A program made the position numbers and the translations under genes. Below are positions 1 through 6,880 of a DNA stretch of 16,325 nt, piece after piece. The first letter of the stretch is position 1. Each line of letters opens with the position of its first letter. Below the pieces are notes generated by a model. The model worked only from the letters and a program-made list of their open reading frames with translations. It had not been told where the DNA came from and did no database searches. This stretch comes from Casp-actino8 sp945862545. GTDB lineage: Bacteria; Actinomycetota; Acidimicrobiia; Acidimicrobiales; Ilumatobacteraceae. Location of the stretch: assembly GCA_945862545.1 (NCBI GenBank), contig CAMAYS010000041.1, forward strand, positions 1-16,325. The letters run 5' to 3'.

Positions 1-896
1 GAGTATCCGTTGGTGTAACCAAAGAGAAATCCTGCGGCAAAAAGATCGCCCGCACCAGTGGTATCAATGACTCGGGGAACATCTTGCGCGGGTACGTCAA
101 GCACCTCGTCGCGAGTAATGATTGATGCTCCGCGCGGTCCACGCGTGATTACTGCTAGAGAACTATCACGTCGCACCGCGTCTACTGCATCTTGAAAACT
201 CTGCAGTTGATACAGCGATAACAACTCCTCTTCATTTCCGAACAAAATATCAACCTCATCAGTCACCAACGCTCGGAAATCCTCACGGTGACGATCGACG
301 CAAAAGCTATCTGAGAGACTCAACGACACTTCCCTCCCTGCTCCATGGGCAACTCGAGCGGCATGGCGAAAAGCGGCCTTGGCATCGTCACGATCAAAAA
401 GATAGCCCTCCATGTAGAGCACTTTTCCGGCAGTCACAACACCGACGGCAACATCAGCAGGTTCCATGAAAGACGACACTCCTAGAAAGGTATTCATCGT
501 GCGCTGGGCGTCGGGGGTCACCACGATAATGCAGCGTCCGGTAGCGATTCCATCAAGCGGCTGTCCTGGGCTGAAATGCACTCCGACCGCCAGCAGATCG
601 TGCCCGAAGACTTGTCCTAAATCATCTTCACTCACTTTGCCGATGTAGGCAGCCTTACCTCCAAAACTTGCGACTCCACAAACTGTGTTGGCTGCTGAAC
701 CACCGCTCATCTCCACAGCGGTCCCTATAGCTCGATAGAGATGATGCGCACGATCACTATCAATCAAAGTCATCGAACCTTTAACCAAAGATTGTGCAGT
801 AATGAAGGCGTCATCAGCCTCACCAATGACATCAACTAAGGCATTACCAATACCGACAACATCGTAGATCGGAGCATTTTCAGACTGTGTGGACAC
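1..896 (-). CDS. PfkB-family sugar/nucleoside kinase (adenosine kinase-like), 3' end cut by window
   Basis: Translating the minus strand from GTG at 896 gives 298 residues before the window edge. It has the ribokinase/PfkB hallmarks: an N-terminal DVVGIGNALVDVIG strand (about 12-25), the substrate-side GGSAANT motif (65-71), an NEEE motif (221-224, the family NxxE) and the C-terminal DTTGAGD signature (278-284), whose last Asp (D284) is the expected catalytic base. The family transfers ATP phosphate to a sugar or nucleoside hydroxyl in the cytoplasm. The overall pattern is closest to the adenosine-kinase-like branch annotated as 'adenosine kinase' or 'sugar kinase', but the substrate cannot be fixed from sequence. 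An in-frame TAG lies three codons upstream, so GTG at 896 is the most upstream start possible. I see no strong Shine-Dalgarno. Only the last part of the fold (roughly 30 residues) is missing. It diverges from pepN. Confidence 0.9.
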   Translation of the reverse strand, partial: MSTQSENAPIYDVVGIGNALVDVIGEADDAFITAQSLVKGSMTLIDSDRAHHLYRAIGTAVEMSGGSAANTVCGVASFGGKAAYIGKVSEDDLGQVFGHDLLAVGVHFSPGQPLDGIATGRCIIVVTPDAQRTMNTFLGVSSFMEPADVAVGVVTAGKVLYMEGYLFDRDDAKAAFRHAARVAHGAGREVSLSLSDSFCVDRHREDFRALVTDEVDILFGNEEELLSLYQLQSFQDAVDAVRRDSSLAVITRGPRGASIITRDEVLDVPAQDVPRVIDTTGAGDLFAAGFLFGYTNGY

Positions 897-978
897 GATC
901 TTCTACGCTACTCGGCGAAGTAGCCACGAAGAAGGTTTCGTATACTCCTGCTGCATCATTCAACGCTACGCTCAAGCA
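897..978. promoter_or_regulatory. divergent promoter region between the kinase and pepN
   Basis: This 82-bp gap separates the GTG of the leftward kinase from the preferred ATG of pepN, so it should hold both promoters. A TATACT hexamer at 941-946 is a plausible -10 box for pepN, giving a leader of about 25 nt. Its core GTATAC (940-945) is self-complementary, so it could also serve the opposite strand. I see no convincing -35 box on either strand and no clear Shine-Dalgarno before 979. The promoter call is an inference from layout plus one hexamer. Confidence 0.35.
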
Positions 979-3564
979 ATGAGTAGTAATTCCCCCAAGT
1001 TATCTGGTCCTGAAGATCAACTGGATCCGTATCGGTTACCACGACATATCGTTCCTCATCGCTATGAGATTGAACTTGAACCTCAGTTAGCAGAGGCCAC
1101 CTTTACTGGTCAGGTCACTATCACCGCTGAAGTCATGTCGTCAACCCGAATGATTGTCCTCAATTCCAAGGACCTAGAGATCATCTCCGTCTTTGTTGAT
1201 GGTCTCCCCTCACCATTCCGATTGGACCCAGAATCTGACCGCCTACTCATCGGCCTACTTGAAGATTTACTTCCTGGCACAGCCATGATTGATATCACTT
1301 TCACGGGAACCCTCAATGACAAGTTGCGCGGCTTCTACCGCAGCACCTACACCGACGAAGACGGCACTACTCAGGTCATCGCCGCGTCGCAGATGCAATC
1401 CACTGATTGTCGTCGGGCATTTCCTTGCTTTGATGAACCCGATTTCAAGGCTGTGTTCTCCACAACCCTGGTGACTGATGCTGAGCATATGGCGATCAGT
1501 AATGGTCCAGAGATTTCGCGAACTGTCCTTGAACGCTCGGGGATTCAGAACAAAGTCGCCGTGAAATTTGCGGACACGATGTCAATGAGCACCTACCTGG
1601 TTGCCTTTATTGTCGGAAGACTTGAGGCGACGCAGGCCATAGATGTTGATGGTGTACCTCTCCGCGTGATCCACGTACCGGGAAAAAGTCACCTCACCGA
1701 TTTCGCATTGGATGTTGGCGCTAAAAGCTTGCGCTGGTTCGTTGACTACTACGGCATTCCATATCCCGATGCCAAAATTGACATGGTTGCATTACCTGAC
1801 TTCGCTGCCGGAGCAATGGAGAATGTCGGCTGCATCACTTACCGCGAAAGTTTGCTGCTTGTTGACCCAGCCACCAGCACGCAAGCTGAACGACAAAACG
1901 TGGCCGATGTCGTGAGTCACGAATTGGCACACATGTGGTTCGGCGACCTTGTCACGATGACATGGTGGAATGGCATTTGGTTGAATGAAGCTTTCGCTAC
2001 TTTTATGGAAGTTGCAGCTGTTGATTCTTTTAAACCTTCGTGGGAACGATGGACAAACTTTTCACTTTCACGATCCGCCGCCTTTGAGGTGGATTCATTG
2101 GTCAACACTCGGTCTGTGGAATTTGAAGTACGTTCACCGCAGGATTGCGAGGGCATGTTTGATGTCCTGACCTATGAAAAGGGCGGCTCACTGCTACGCA
2201 TGCTTGAGCAGTTTCTTGGTGAGGAGCGCTTCCGCGAAGGAGTGCGTCACTATCTGCATAAACATTCCTACGCCAACACCGAGACCAGTGATCTTTGGGA
2301 TTCCATTGAACACGCCGCCGCTCAACACGGCAGCGAACCAGTGCGCGAGTTGATGGATTCATGGATTTGGCAACCGGGTTACCCTCTCATCACTGCCGAA
2401 CTCAATTCGACTGGCAATACCCTGACATTACGTCAACAACGATTTTCTTTTGATCACGATTCACATGCACTCACCCAAACATGGCTCGTTCCGATCCATA
2501 TCCGCATCAATGATCAGGTCAGCAAGCATCTACTGATCGGTGATTCACTTGAGATCGAGGTCGCCGATTCGCACGCCACAATCGTGGTTAATGCTGGAGG
2601 CCACGGCTATTACCGTGTCGCCTACGCCCCCGAACTGCTCGGTCGCCTGAAGGGTTCGGAGATTGCATCTCTGGCGACGATCGAGCGTTACAGTTTGGTT
2701 GACGACGCTTGGAATGCGGTCGTTGCCGGACGATTACAGGCCATTGAATTTATTTCACTAGTTGAAGAATTTTCTTCCGAGCGTGATCTCGCAGTTTGGC
2801 AAGCAATTGCCATAGGTCTTCGCAGTTGTGCCCGCCTGATGAGCAACACAGAATTACCGAAATTGGAGAGTCGTATTCGCTCACTGGTCGCTCCAGTGCT
2901 CACTGATATTGGCTGGGAGCAAGGGGCTAACGAAGATGATCTGCGCGGTAAATTACGCGGCCTTCTCGTGACTCTGCTGGCGATCAATGGAAATGATCTC
3001 ACTGCTCAAGAGCGTTGTCGCTCCATTGAGTTCCGCCATGAAGGTAGTGACCAGACCATTCATCCGGACTTGCTTTCGGCGGCGACAACTGTCGTGGCCA
3101 GCAGTGGCAATGAGGAAGATTACGAATATATGTTGAGCAAATTTCAAAGTGCTGAGAATCCGCAAGAACAATTGCGATATCTCTATGCCTTAGCCGAGTT
3201 TGATGATCCACAACTACTTATTCGTACCTGCAATTTCGCCTTGAGCGGAGAGGTGAAAAACCAGAACGCACCGTTTGTCTTGGCACAATGCATGAAGGCG
3301 CGAATCAACGGACGCCTGGCTTGGGATTTCATCCAACATTTCTGGGATCAAGCTCAAGAACTTTTCCCGATCAACACCATCGTGCGCATGGTGGGTACAG
3401 TGCAATTTCTCAATACTCCCGACGCCGCGAACACTGTTCAATCATTTTTTAGAGAACATGATATTGCGCAGTCAGCCAAAGGCCTGCAACAAATCTTGGA
3501 GCGGCAAAGAGTTAATACTGCTTTACGCTCGCGCGAGGAATCTCGTCTGAGCGCGCAACTGTAA
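979..3564 (+). CDS. pepN: aminopeptidase N (M1 family zinc metallopeptidase)
   Basis: This 861-residue protein is a cytoplasmic M1 aminopeptidase that removes N-terminal residues from peptides. Its length suits actinobacterial PepN. It shows the N-terminal beta-sandwich, the exopeptidase motif GAMEN (278-282), the zinc site HELAH (314-318) with the third ligand E337 in WLNEAF, and the transition-state tyrosine Y399 in TYEKGG. A long alpha-helical ERAP1-C-like domain fills the rest. The frame stays open upstream to a GTG at 889, but those 30 extra residues (Cys/Arg/Tyr-rich) do not look like a PepN N-terminus and would overlap the start of the divergent kinase. ATG at 979, followed by a short polar lead-in and DPYRLPRHIVPHRYEIELEP, is the better start. 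The 3' end overlaps the convergent apbE by 53 bases. No signal peptide is seen. Confidence 0.96.
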   Translation: MSSNSPKLSGPEDQLDPYRLPRHIVPHRYEIELEPQLAEATFTGQVTITAEVMSSTRMIVLNSKDLEIISVFVDGLPSPFRLDPESDRLLIGLLEDLLPGTAMIDITFTGTLNDKLRGFYRSTYTDEDGTTQVIAASQMQSTDCRRAFPCFDEPDFKAVFSTTLVTDAEHMAISNGPEISRTVLERSGIQNKVAVKFADTMSMSTYLVAFIVGRLEATQAIDVDGVPLRVIHVPGKSHLTDFALDVGAKSLRWFVDYYGIPYPDAKIDMVALPDFAAGAMENVGCITYRESLLLVDPATSTQAERQNVADVVSHELAHMWFGDLVTMTWWNGIWLNEAFATFMEVAAVDSFKPSWERWTNFSLSRSAAFEVDSLVNTRSVEFEVRSPQDCEGMFDVLTYEKGGSLLRMLEQFLGEERFREGVRHYLHKHSYANTETSDLWDSIEHAAAQHGSEPVRELMDSWIWQPGYPLITAELNSTGNTLTLRQQRFSFDHDSHALTQTWLVPIHIRINDQVSKHLLIGDSLEIEVADSHATIVVNAGGHGYYRVAYAPELLGRLKGSEIASLATIERYSLVDDAWNAVVAGRLQAIEFISLVEEFSSERDLAVWQAIAIGLRSCARLMSNTELPKLESRIRSLVAPVLTDIGWEQGANEDDLRGKLRGLLVTLLAINGNDLTAQERCRSIEFRHEGSDQTIHPDLLSAATTVVASSGNEEDYEYMLSKFQSAENPQEQLRYLYALAEFDDPQLLIRTCNFALSGEVKNQNAPFVLAQCMKARINGRLAWDFIQHFWDQAQELFPINTIVRMVGTVQFLNTPDAANTVQSFFREHDIAQSAKGLQQILERQRVNTALRSREESRLSAQL

Positions 3565-4315
3565 CGAGCGTTCCATCTGGCCGAACTCCAAGGGCTGAAT
3601 AACCTTCAAAGTGGTGAACCCAGTTCAAACCATGCTCGCCCAACACGCATGCAACCGTAGCGAAGGCATCTGCCCAAGTGAGACTAGGTCCAGTGACCGT
3701 CACGGAGGACCAATAATGACAACTCTGGCCAGAACGCGGATCTACTAAGTGAGAGGAACGTTCAGCGATACCCGAGGTTGCTACTGCCCCTCGCTCCACA
3801 GATAGGCCCATCACCACAGCGCCATCATGATGTGGATCGGCAATACCAACTTTCCACTCATGCAACTGCGTCGTCTCATCAAGTGGTGGGTCGCCCAATT
3901 GCATATCTCCGCCTAAAGAGACATACCAATGTCGTAGGCCCGCAATGTCAAACTGGCGAGAAGCACGCTCAACGGCCCAACCTTTGACAAATCCTGCAGG
4001 ATCCAAAGAACCATCCAATCGATGGGCAGAAAATGCGCCCTTGCTGATTCCTTCCAGGTAAAAACAGGCATCCAACACATCAATCACTTCACGAGATGCG
4101 TCCAAAATGTGAAGATCGCCCAGATTGATTCGGCTGATCTCGCTAGTTTTCTGAAATGTTGAAAACATCGATTCATAGATCGAGAGCTCCTTGAAAACGC
4201 TGCTGATCACAGCGTCAATGGACTCCCGCGATGCATCGTCATGCACATGAACACTGACGACTGAGCCCATCATCGGCTGTGAGCGAATGACCGGCCGAGC
4301 CTGAGTTGTGGTCAT
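3512..4315 (-). CDS. apbE: FAD:protein FMN transferase (ApbE family)
   Basis: This 267-residue protein belongs to the ApbE family, which uses FAD as donor and Mg2+ to attach FMN through a phosphoester to Thr/Ser of a target protein. Visible landmarks are PMMGSVVSV near the N-terminus (14-22), DPAGFVKGWAVERA, the LGGDMQ glycine motif, AVATSGIAER followed by HLVDPRSGQ, and the C-terminal TWADAFATVACVLG that supplies acidic metal-site residues. There is no signal peptide or lipobox, so it should act in the cytoplasm, unlike many secreted ApbE lipoproteins. Its ATG overlaps the TGA of the FMN-binding gene by 4 nt (ATGA, 4312-4315), indicating translational coupling with its probable substrate. 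It ends inside the 3' end of pepN. It is slightly short for the family but no core motif is missing. Confidence 0.93.
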   Translation of the reverse strand: MTTTQARPVIRSQPMMGSVVSVHVHDDASRESIDAVISSVFKELSIYESMFSTFQKTSEISRINLGDLHILDASREVIDVLDACFYLEGISKGAFSAHRLDGSLDPAGFVKGWAVERASRQFDIAGLRHWYVSLGGDMQLGDPPLDETTQLHEWKVGIADPHHDGAVVMGLSVERGAVATSGIAERSSHLVDPRSGQSCHYWSSVTVTGPSLTWADAFATVACVLGEHGLNWVHHFEGYSALGVRPDGTLVTVARSDEIPRASVKQY

Positions 4316-4893
4316 CTGACGACACCATCGATAATCGCTTGTAGCGATTTCTTATAAGCCTTACTGGTGTAAGTCGCCCCCGAAATCGAATTAAACGAGG
4401 CGTTTCCAGAATGTGCGGACCACTGATTCAGTAAGGGAATCGCCTGATCATTGATCCGAACAGATTTGCCATCAGCCGTCGGCCAAACGATTCCTTGTGC
4501 AGAGCACACCAACCCTTGACCATCAACTGAGGCCTGAACCTGTACTGGGCCATACTTTGTAGAAATCGTTGGACCAACGATCGTGGCACCGCAAACTGCG
4601 GGTGATGGTGGGACCGTGGTTTGCACGGGCGGTGGGGCAGTCGCTGTCGCACTCGATGGTGGAGCAGTGACCCCCGCACTCGACGGTGGAGCAGTGACCC
4701 CCGCACTCGACGGTGGAACCGTAACAACGATCACAGGCGTCGTCGTTGCAGGGGAAGCTTCAGTGTTCAGCGGTGGGCCGCTGCCAAGATCTATACCTGT
4801 GCTCGGACGATCCAAAGCAGCCAACAAAAATCCGCTGGCGCCAATCAATGTCAAAGTTGGTAAAACTCGGCGGGAAAATGTTTCTTTGCTCAT
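4312..4893 (-). CDS. FMN-binding-domain protein, membrane-anchored or exported, probable ApbE substrate
   Basis: This is a 193-residue protein. Residues 1-9 are polar with SRR at 7-9, followed by a hydrophobic stretch (10-27) and then a Pro/Thr/Ser/Ala-rich linker (about 35-98) containing nine-residue repeats of the type VTAPPSSAG. Residues about 100-193 form an FMN_bind domain ending in SISGATYTS. T174 of SGAT (171-174) is the expected phosphoester-linked FMN site, by comparison with NqrC and RnfG. The linker implies that the domain sits outside the membrane on a flexible tether. SRRVLPTL resembles a twin-arginine signal, although no clean cleavage site is seen and it may stay anchored. The gene begins 3 nt after the reductase stop and overlaps apbE by 4 nt, so all three should be co-translated. 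Inferred role: accept electrons from the reductase and pass them to an extracytoplasmic acceptor. Confidence 0.9.
   Translation of the reverse strand: MSKETFSRRVLPTLTLIGASGFLLAALDRPSTGIDLGSGPPLNTEASPATTTPVIVVTVPPSSAGVTAPPSSAGVTAPPSSATATAPPPVQTTVPPSPAVCGATIVGPTISTKYGPVQVQASVDGQGLVCSAQGIVWPTADGKSVRINDQAIPLLNQWSAHSGNASFNSISGATYTSKAYKKSLQAIIDGVVR
4631..4711 (-). repeat. 27-bp tandem repeat, three copies, in the linker of the FMN-binding protein
   Basis: Copies lie at 4631-4657, 4658-4684 and 4685-4711. The last two are identical and the first is diverged at several bases. A partial fourth copy starts at 4712. Each unit encodes nine residues of the VTAPPSSAG type, so copy-number change would alter tether length without a frameshift. 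Confidence 0.9.
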
Positions 4894-4896
4894 TGA

Positions 4897-6318
4897 TTAC
4901 CACCACACATGCTCAGAGTGAATACGGCTCGTTGGAACTCCGGCGGCCTTGAGGCCAGACCGGGCGGCATGCAACAGACGATCTGGACCACACATGACAA
5001 CCGCCCGTTTCGCGATATCAGGAATCGCCGCAGTCAAGACTTTGGCAGAAAAGGGATCACGCACGGCAAGCTTTGCGGTAGGACCAGTCAGAGTCAACAC
5101 TTTTCCACCAAGACGTTCGACAGCCGTCTTCAGTTCTGCAAAATGCAATAAATCTTTTTCACTATGAGCCCGATATAAAACAACAGGTTCATGATCTGGT
5201 CCTAAACGTTGAACCATTGCTAATACTGGCGCCACGCCAACTCCTCCGACTACAAATAGTGCTTTGGATCCCTGCAGAACTTCTGGAGTGACCACACCGA
5301 ACGGACCTTCTACAATGACCCGCGTCCCGACCTTCAGATTGTTCATTAAGTGCGATGCTTCTCCACGATCCTTAATAGTGAAACGCAGTTGGTCAATCGT
5401 CGGTGCTGCCGACAAGGAGTATGGATGCGACTGCCACCACAAGCCCTTTCTCAGGGGTCGAACAAAACAAAACTGCCCAGCGTCACCATGACGATGCGCT
5501 AGCGCACTGCCGGAGACCTGAATTGCGACGGTTTTGTGTCCGACACTTTCGATTGATGTCACACGCAATGGACGGACAAAAGCCCTGAGAGTTCGACCCC
5601 ATCGCGCGACCACCATCAGGGCAACCACAGCAACATGCAATGAAACCCAAAACCAGCGCGCCGCAGTATCGCCAGCCAAGTCTGTTCCGAGATAAATCTG
5701 ATGACCAAATGAGATGGCCATGCCAAGATACGCAAGTAAATGCACGAAATACCAAGTTTCATAAGCCATCTGCTGACGAATGGACTTCAACGAAGAAATG
5801 GTCACAACGCCAATTAATAGAGCACCAACAAAAGCCAAGGCCATATACGGGGTACGACCAGTGAGATCAATGACGGCATTCGTCCAACCAGAATCGCTTG
5901 CCCAAGCAACCGTGCCAGCAACTACGTGAATACCAAGCAACAAAGCCATAGATTCGCCCAAAATACGATGCCAAATGAACATTCGGTCAAGACCGAATCG
6001 ACGCTCAAGGGATAACGGGCGCCCGACAAGAACGAGCGCAAGGAGAGCGACCGCTGAGGCCAAAAGCCCCGACAACGAAGTCACTGATGTCCAGGCCAAC
6101 GTCCATCCTTGCGAAAGATTTGTCATTCCGCCGTGCACAGACCACATTCCGACGACACATAATCCGTAGGCAGCCAGCACTGCGGCGATATCAGAATCAG
6201 ACAACCGACTTGCATCTGGTCGAGTCATCGCTCGGCCTGGTGGTGATGCTATGGCTAGCTCCTCAATCCGATCATGTTCAGATAACAAAGCACTTTCCAA
6301 AGTCAAGAGATCAGTCAT
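4897..6318 (-). CDS. ferric-reductase/NOX-like transmembrane reductase (haem, FAD, NAD(P)H)
   Basis: This 473-residue protein has about six membrane helices (near 45-66, 80-98, 116-138, 156-176, 186-209, 222-239) followed by a cytoplasmic ferredoxin-reductase-like half. H117/H131 (HX13H) and H193/H206 (HX12H) match the bis-haem ligand spacing of the ferric reductase/NOX family. HPYSLS (298-303) is the FAD-binding motif, and GGVGVAP (358-364) with CGPD (443-446) marks the NAD(P)-binding lobe. It should move electrons from cytoplasmic NAD(P)H across the membrane. The frame is open upstream to 6453, but those 45 residues are a Met/Thr/Lys-rich shadow of the neighbouring Asp codon tract. ATG at 6318 gives a normal N-terminus (MTDLLTLESALL) and overlaps the upstream gene's TGA by 8 nt, typical of coupling. 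Genes for an FMN-binding protein and ApbE follow directly. The acceptor is not identifiable from sequence. Confidence 0.92.
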   Translation of the reverse strand: MTDLLTLESALLSEHDRIEELAIASPPGRAMTRPDASRLSDSDIAAVLAAYGLCVVGMWSVHGGMTNLSQGWTLAWTSVTSLSGLLASAVALLALVLVGRPLSLERRFGLDRMFIWHRILGESMALLLGIHVVAGTVAWASDSGWTNAVIDLTGRTPYMALAFVGALLIGVVTISSLKSIRQQMAYETWYFVHLLAYLGMAISFGHQIYLGTDLAGDTAARWFWVSLHVAVVALMVVARWGRTLRAFVRPLRVTSIESVGHKTVAIQVSGSALAHRHGDAGQFCFVRPLRKGLWWQSHPYSLSAAPTIDQLRFTIKDRGEASHLMNNLKVGTRVIVEGPFGVVTPEVLQGSKALFVVGGVGVAPVLAMVQRLGPDHEPVVLYRAHSEKDLLHFAELKTAVERLGGKVLTLTGPTAKLAVRDPFSAKVLTAAIPDIAKRAVVMCGPDRLLHAARSGLKAAGVPTSRIHSEHVWW

Positions 6319-6730
6319 CGTCTTCAACTTCGTACTCCTCATCGTCCTCATCGTCTTCGTCTTCATCGTCGTCGTCATCGTCGTCATCGTCGTCATCTTC
6401 ATCTTCATCTTCGTCATCGTCTTCGTACTCGTCATCGTCATCATCTGTGACAATGCCCGATATCCCGCTAGCGGGTTGTGACGCAGAAGTGGTGCTCATA
6501 CTGGAGGTCGGTGCAGAGTCTGTGCTTGGATCTAGCTCGGTGACAATGGGCAGATTTTCAATCGTCACCTCAGGCCCTAATGCCGTGGTGCTCACGGTTA
6601 GGGGATCCTCGTTTTTTTGTGCGGCGGGGCTAGATAGCGCTAACGAGACACCTACTCCCCCGATTAAGACAGCTACGACTGTCCCGACAAGGGTCAAACT
6701 TTTCTGATTCAACATCTGATTAATGGCCAT
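6311..6730 (-). CDS. single-pass membrane protein with polyacidic Asp/Glu C-terminal tail, function unknown
   Basis: This 139-residue protein matches no family I recognise. Residues 1-10 are polar, and 11-33 form one hydrophobic segment (anchor or uncleaved signal). Residues about 34-95 are a Ser/Thr/Pro-rich linker. Residues 96-139 form a tail in which about 41 of 44 residues are Asp or Glu, broken only by Y102, Y133 and V135. The likely topology is tail outside. ATG at 6730 is preferred over one at 6757 because AAGGAGA (6743-6737 on the minus strand) sits 6 nt ahead of it. It is the first gene of the reductase/FMN_bind/apbE operon and overlaps the reductase start by 8 nt. Such a tail could bind cations (Fe3+, Ca2+, Mn2+) or dock a basic redox partner; this is inference from charge and context only. 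The tail codons form a GAT/GAC/GAA microsatellite liable to slippage. Confidence 0.8.
   Translation of the reverse strand: MAINQMLNQKSLTLVGTVVAVLIGGVGVSLALSSPAAQKNEDPLTVSTTALGPEVTIENLPIVTELDPSTDSAPTSSMSTTSASQPASGISGIVTDDDDDEYEDDDEDEDEDDDDDDDDDDDEDEDDEDDEEYEVEDDD
6314..6445 (-). repeat. GAT/GAC/GAA trinucleotide tract encoding the acidic tail
   Basis: About 130 bp of low-complexity sequence, read on the plus strand as runs of tcatcg/tcgtca/tcttca, encodes residues 96-139 of the acidic protein. All frames stay open across most of it, which explains the Ser-rich plus-strand and Met/Thr-rich minus-strand shadow frames. Indels of 3 nt would change tail length. Other indels would shift the frame just upstream of the reductase start. 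Confidence 0.9.
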
Positions 6731-6736
6731 GGCAGT

Positions 6737-6743
6737 TCTCCTT
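6737..6743 (-). promoter_or_regulatory. Shine-Dalgarno site fixing the start of the acidic-tail protein
   Basis: AAGGAGA on the minus strand lies 6 nt upstream of the ATG at 6730. It is one of the strongest ribosome binding sites in the window and argues for translation from 6730 rather than 6757. Confidence 0.8.
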
Positions 6744-6793
6744 TGAACGAAATACATCGTGACGGATCAGAATAAGAAAAGACGCAAAAATGA

Positions 6794-6834
6794 GTAATAC
6801 CTGTGTAAGAAAGGCTTTCTTACACAGGTATTAC
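6794..6834. promoter_or_regulatory. 41-bp perfect palindrome in the divergent promoter region (candidate operator)
   Basis: Left arm 6794-6813 and right arm 6815-6834 are exact reverse complements over 20 bp around a single central G (6814). Each arm has the core ACCTGTGTAAGAAAG. It lies between the acidic-protein start (6730) and the response-regulator start (6881), where promoters for both transcripts must be. It could be an operator dyad or an RNA hairpin. On the minus strand it is followed after a short gap by TTTTT, but a terminator at the head of both operons makes little sense unless it acts as an attenuator. No clear -35/-10 pair could be assigned around it. Confidence 0.7.
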
Positions 6835-6880
6835 ATTCAGCCTCTATGGTGAAGGCGTGGCCCTCAGCGACTCCTCACAC

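Noticed and set aside
889..978. Longer pepN start at GTG 889
   Set aside because: The extra 30 residues do not resemble a PepN N-terminus and the start would overlap the divergent kinase start. ATG 979 is preferred.
4631..4711. Tandem repeat considered as a CRISPR array
   Set aside because: Copies are head-to-tail with no spacers and lie in frame within a real gene.
4583..4921. Plus-strand frame with DGGAVTPAL repeats
   Set aside because: It is the antisense reading of the Pro/Thr-rich linker repeat of the FMN-binding protein; no start signal or homology seen.
6318..6453. Upstream 45-residue Met/Thr/Lys-rich extension of the reductase
   Set aside because: It is the out-of-frame reading of the Asp/Glu codon tract of the neighbouring gene. 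ATG at 6318 has normal coupling to that gene and starts a plausible protein.
6087..6707. Plus-strand frame with a long poly-Ser run
   Set aside because: It is a shadow of the GAT/GAC tract on the other strand and overlaps two real genes; no start signal or family resemblance.
6857..6880. GTG 6857 start for the response regulator
   Set aside because: It adds eight residues ahead of the canonical receiver start MAKILIAEDD; ATG 6881 is the usual family position. Not fully excluded, since neither has a strong ribosome site.
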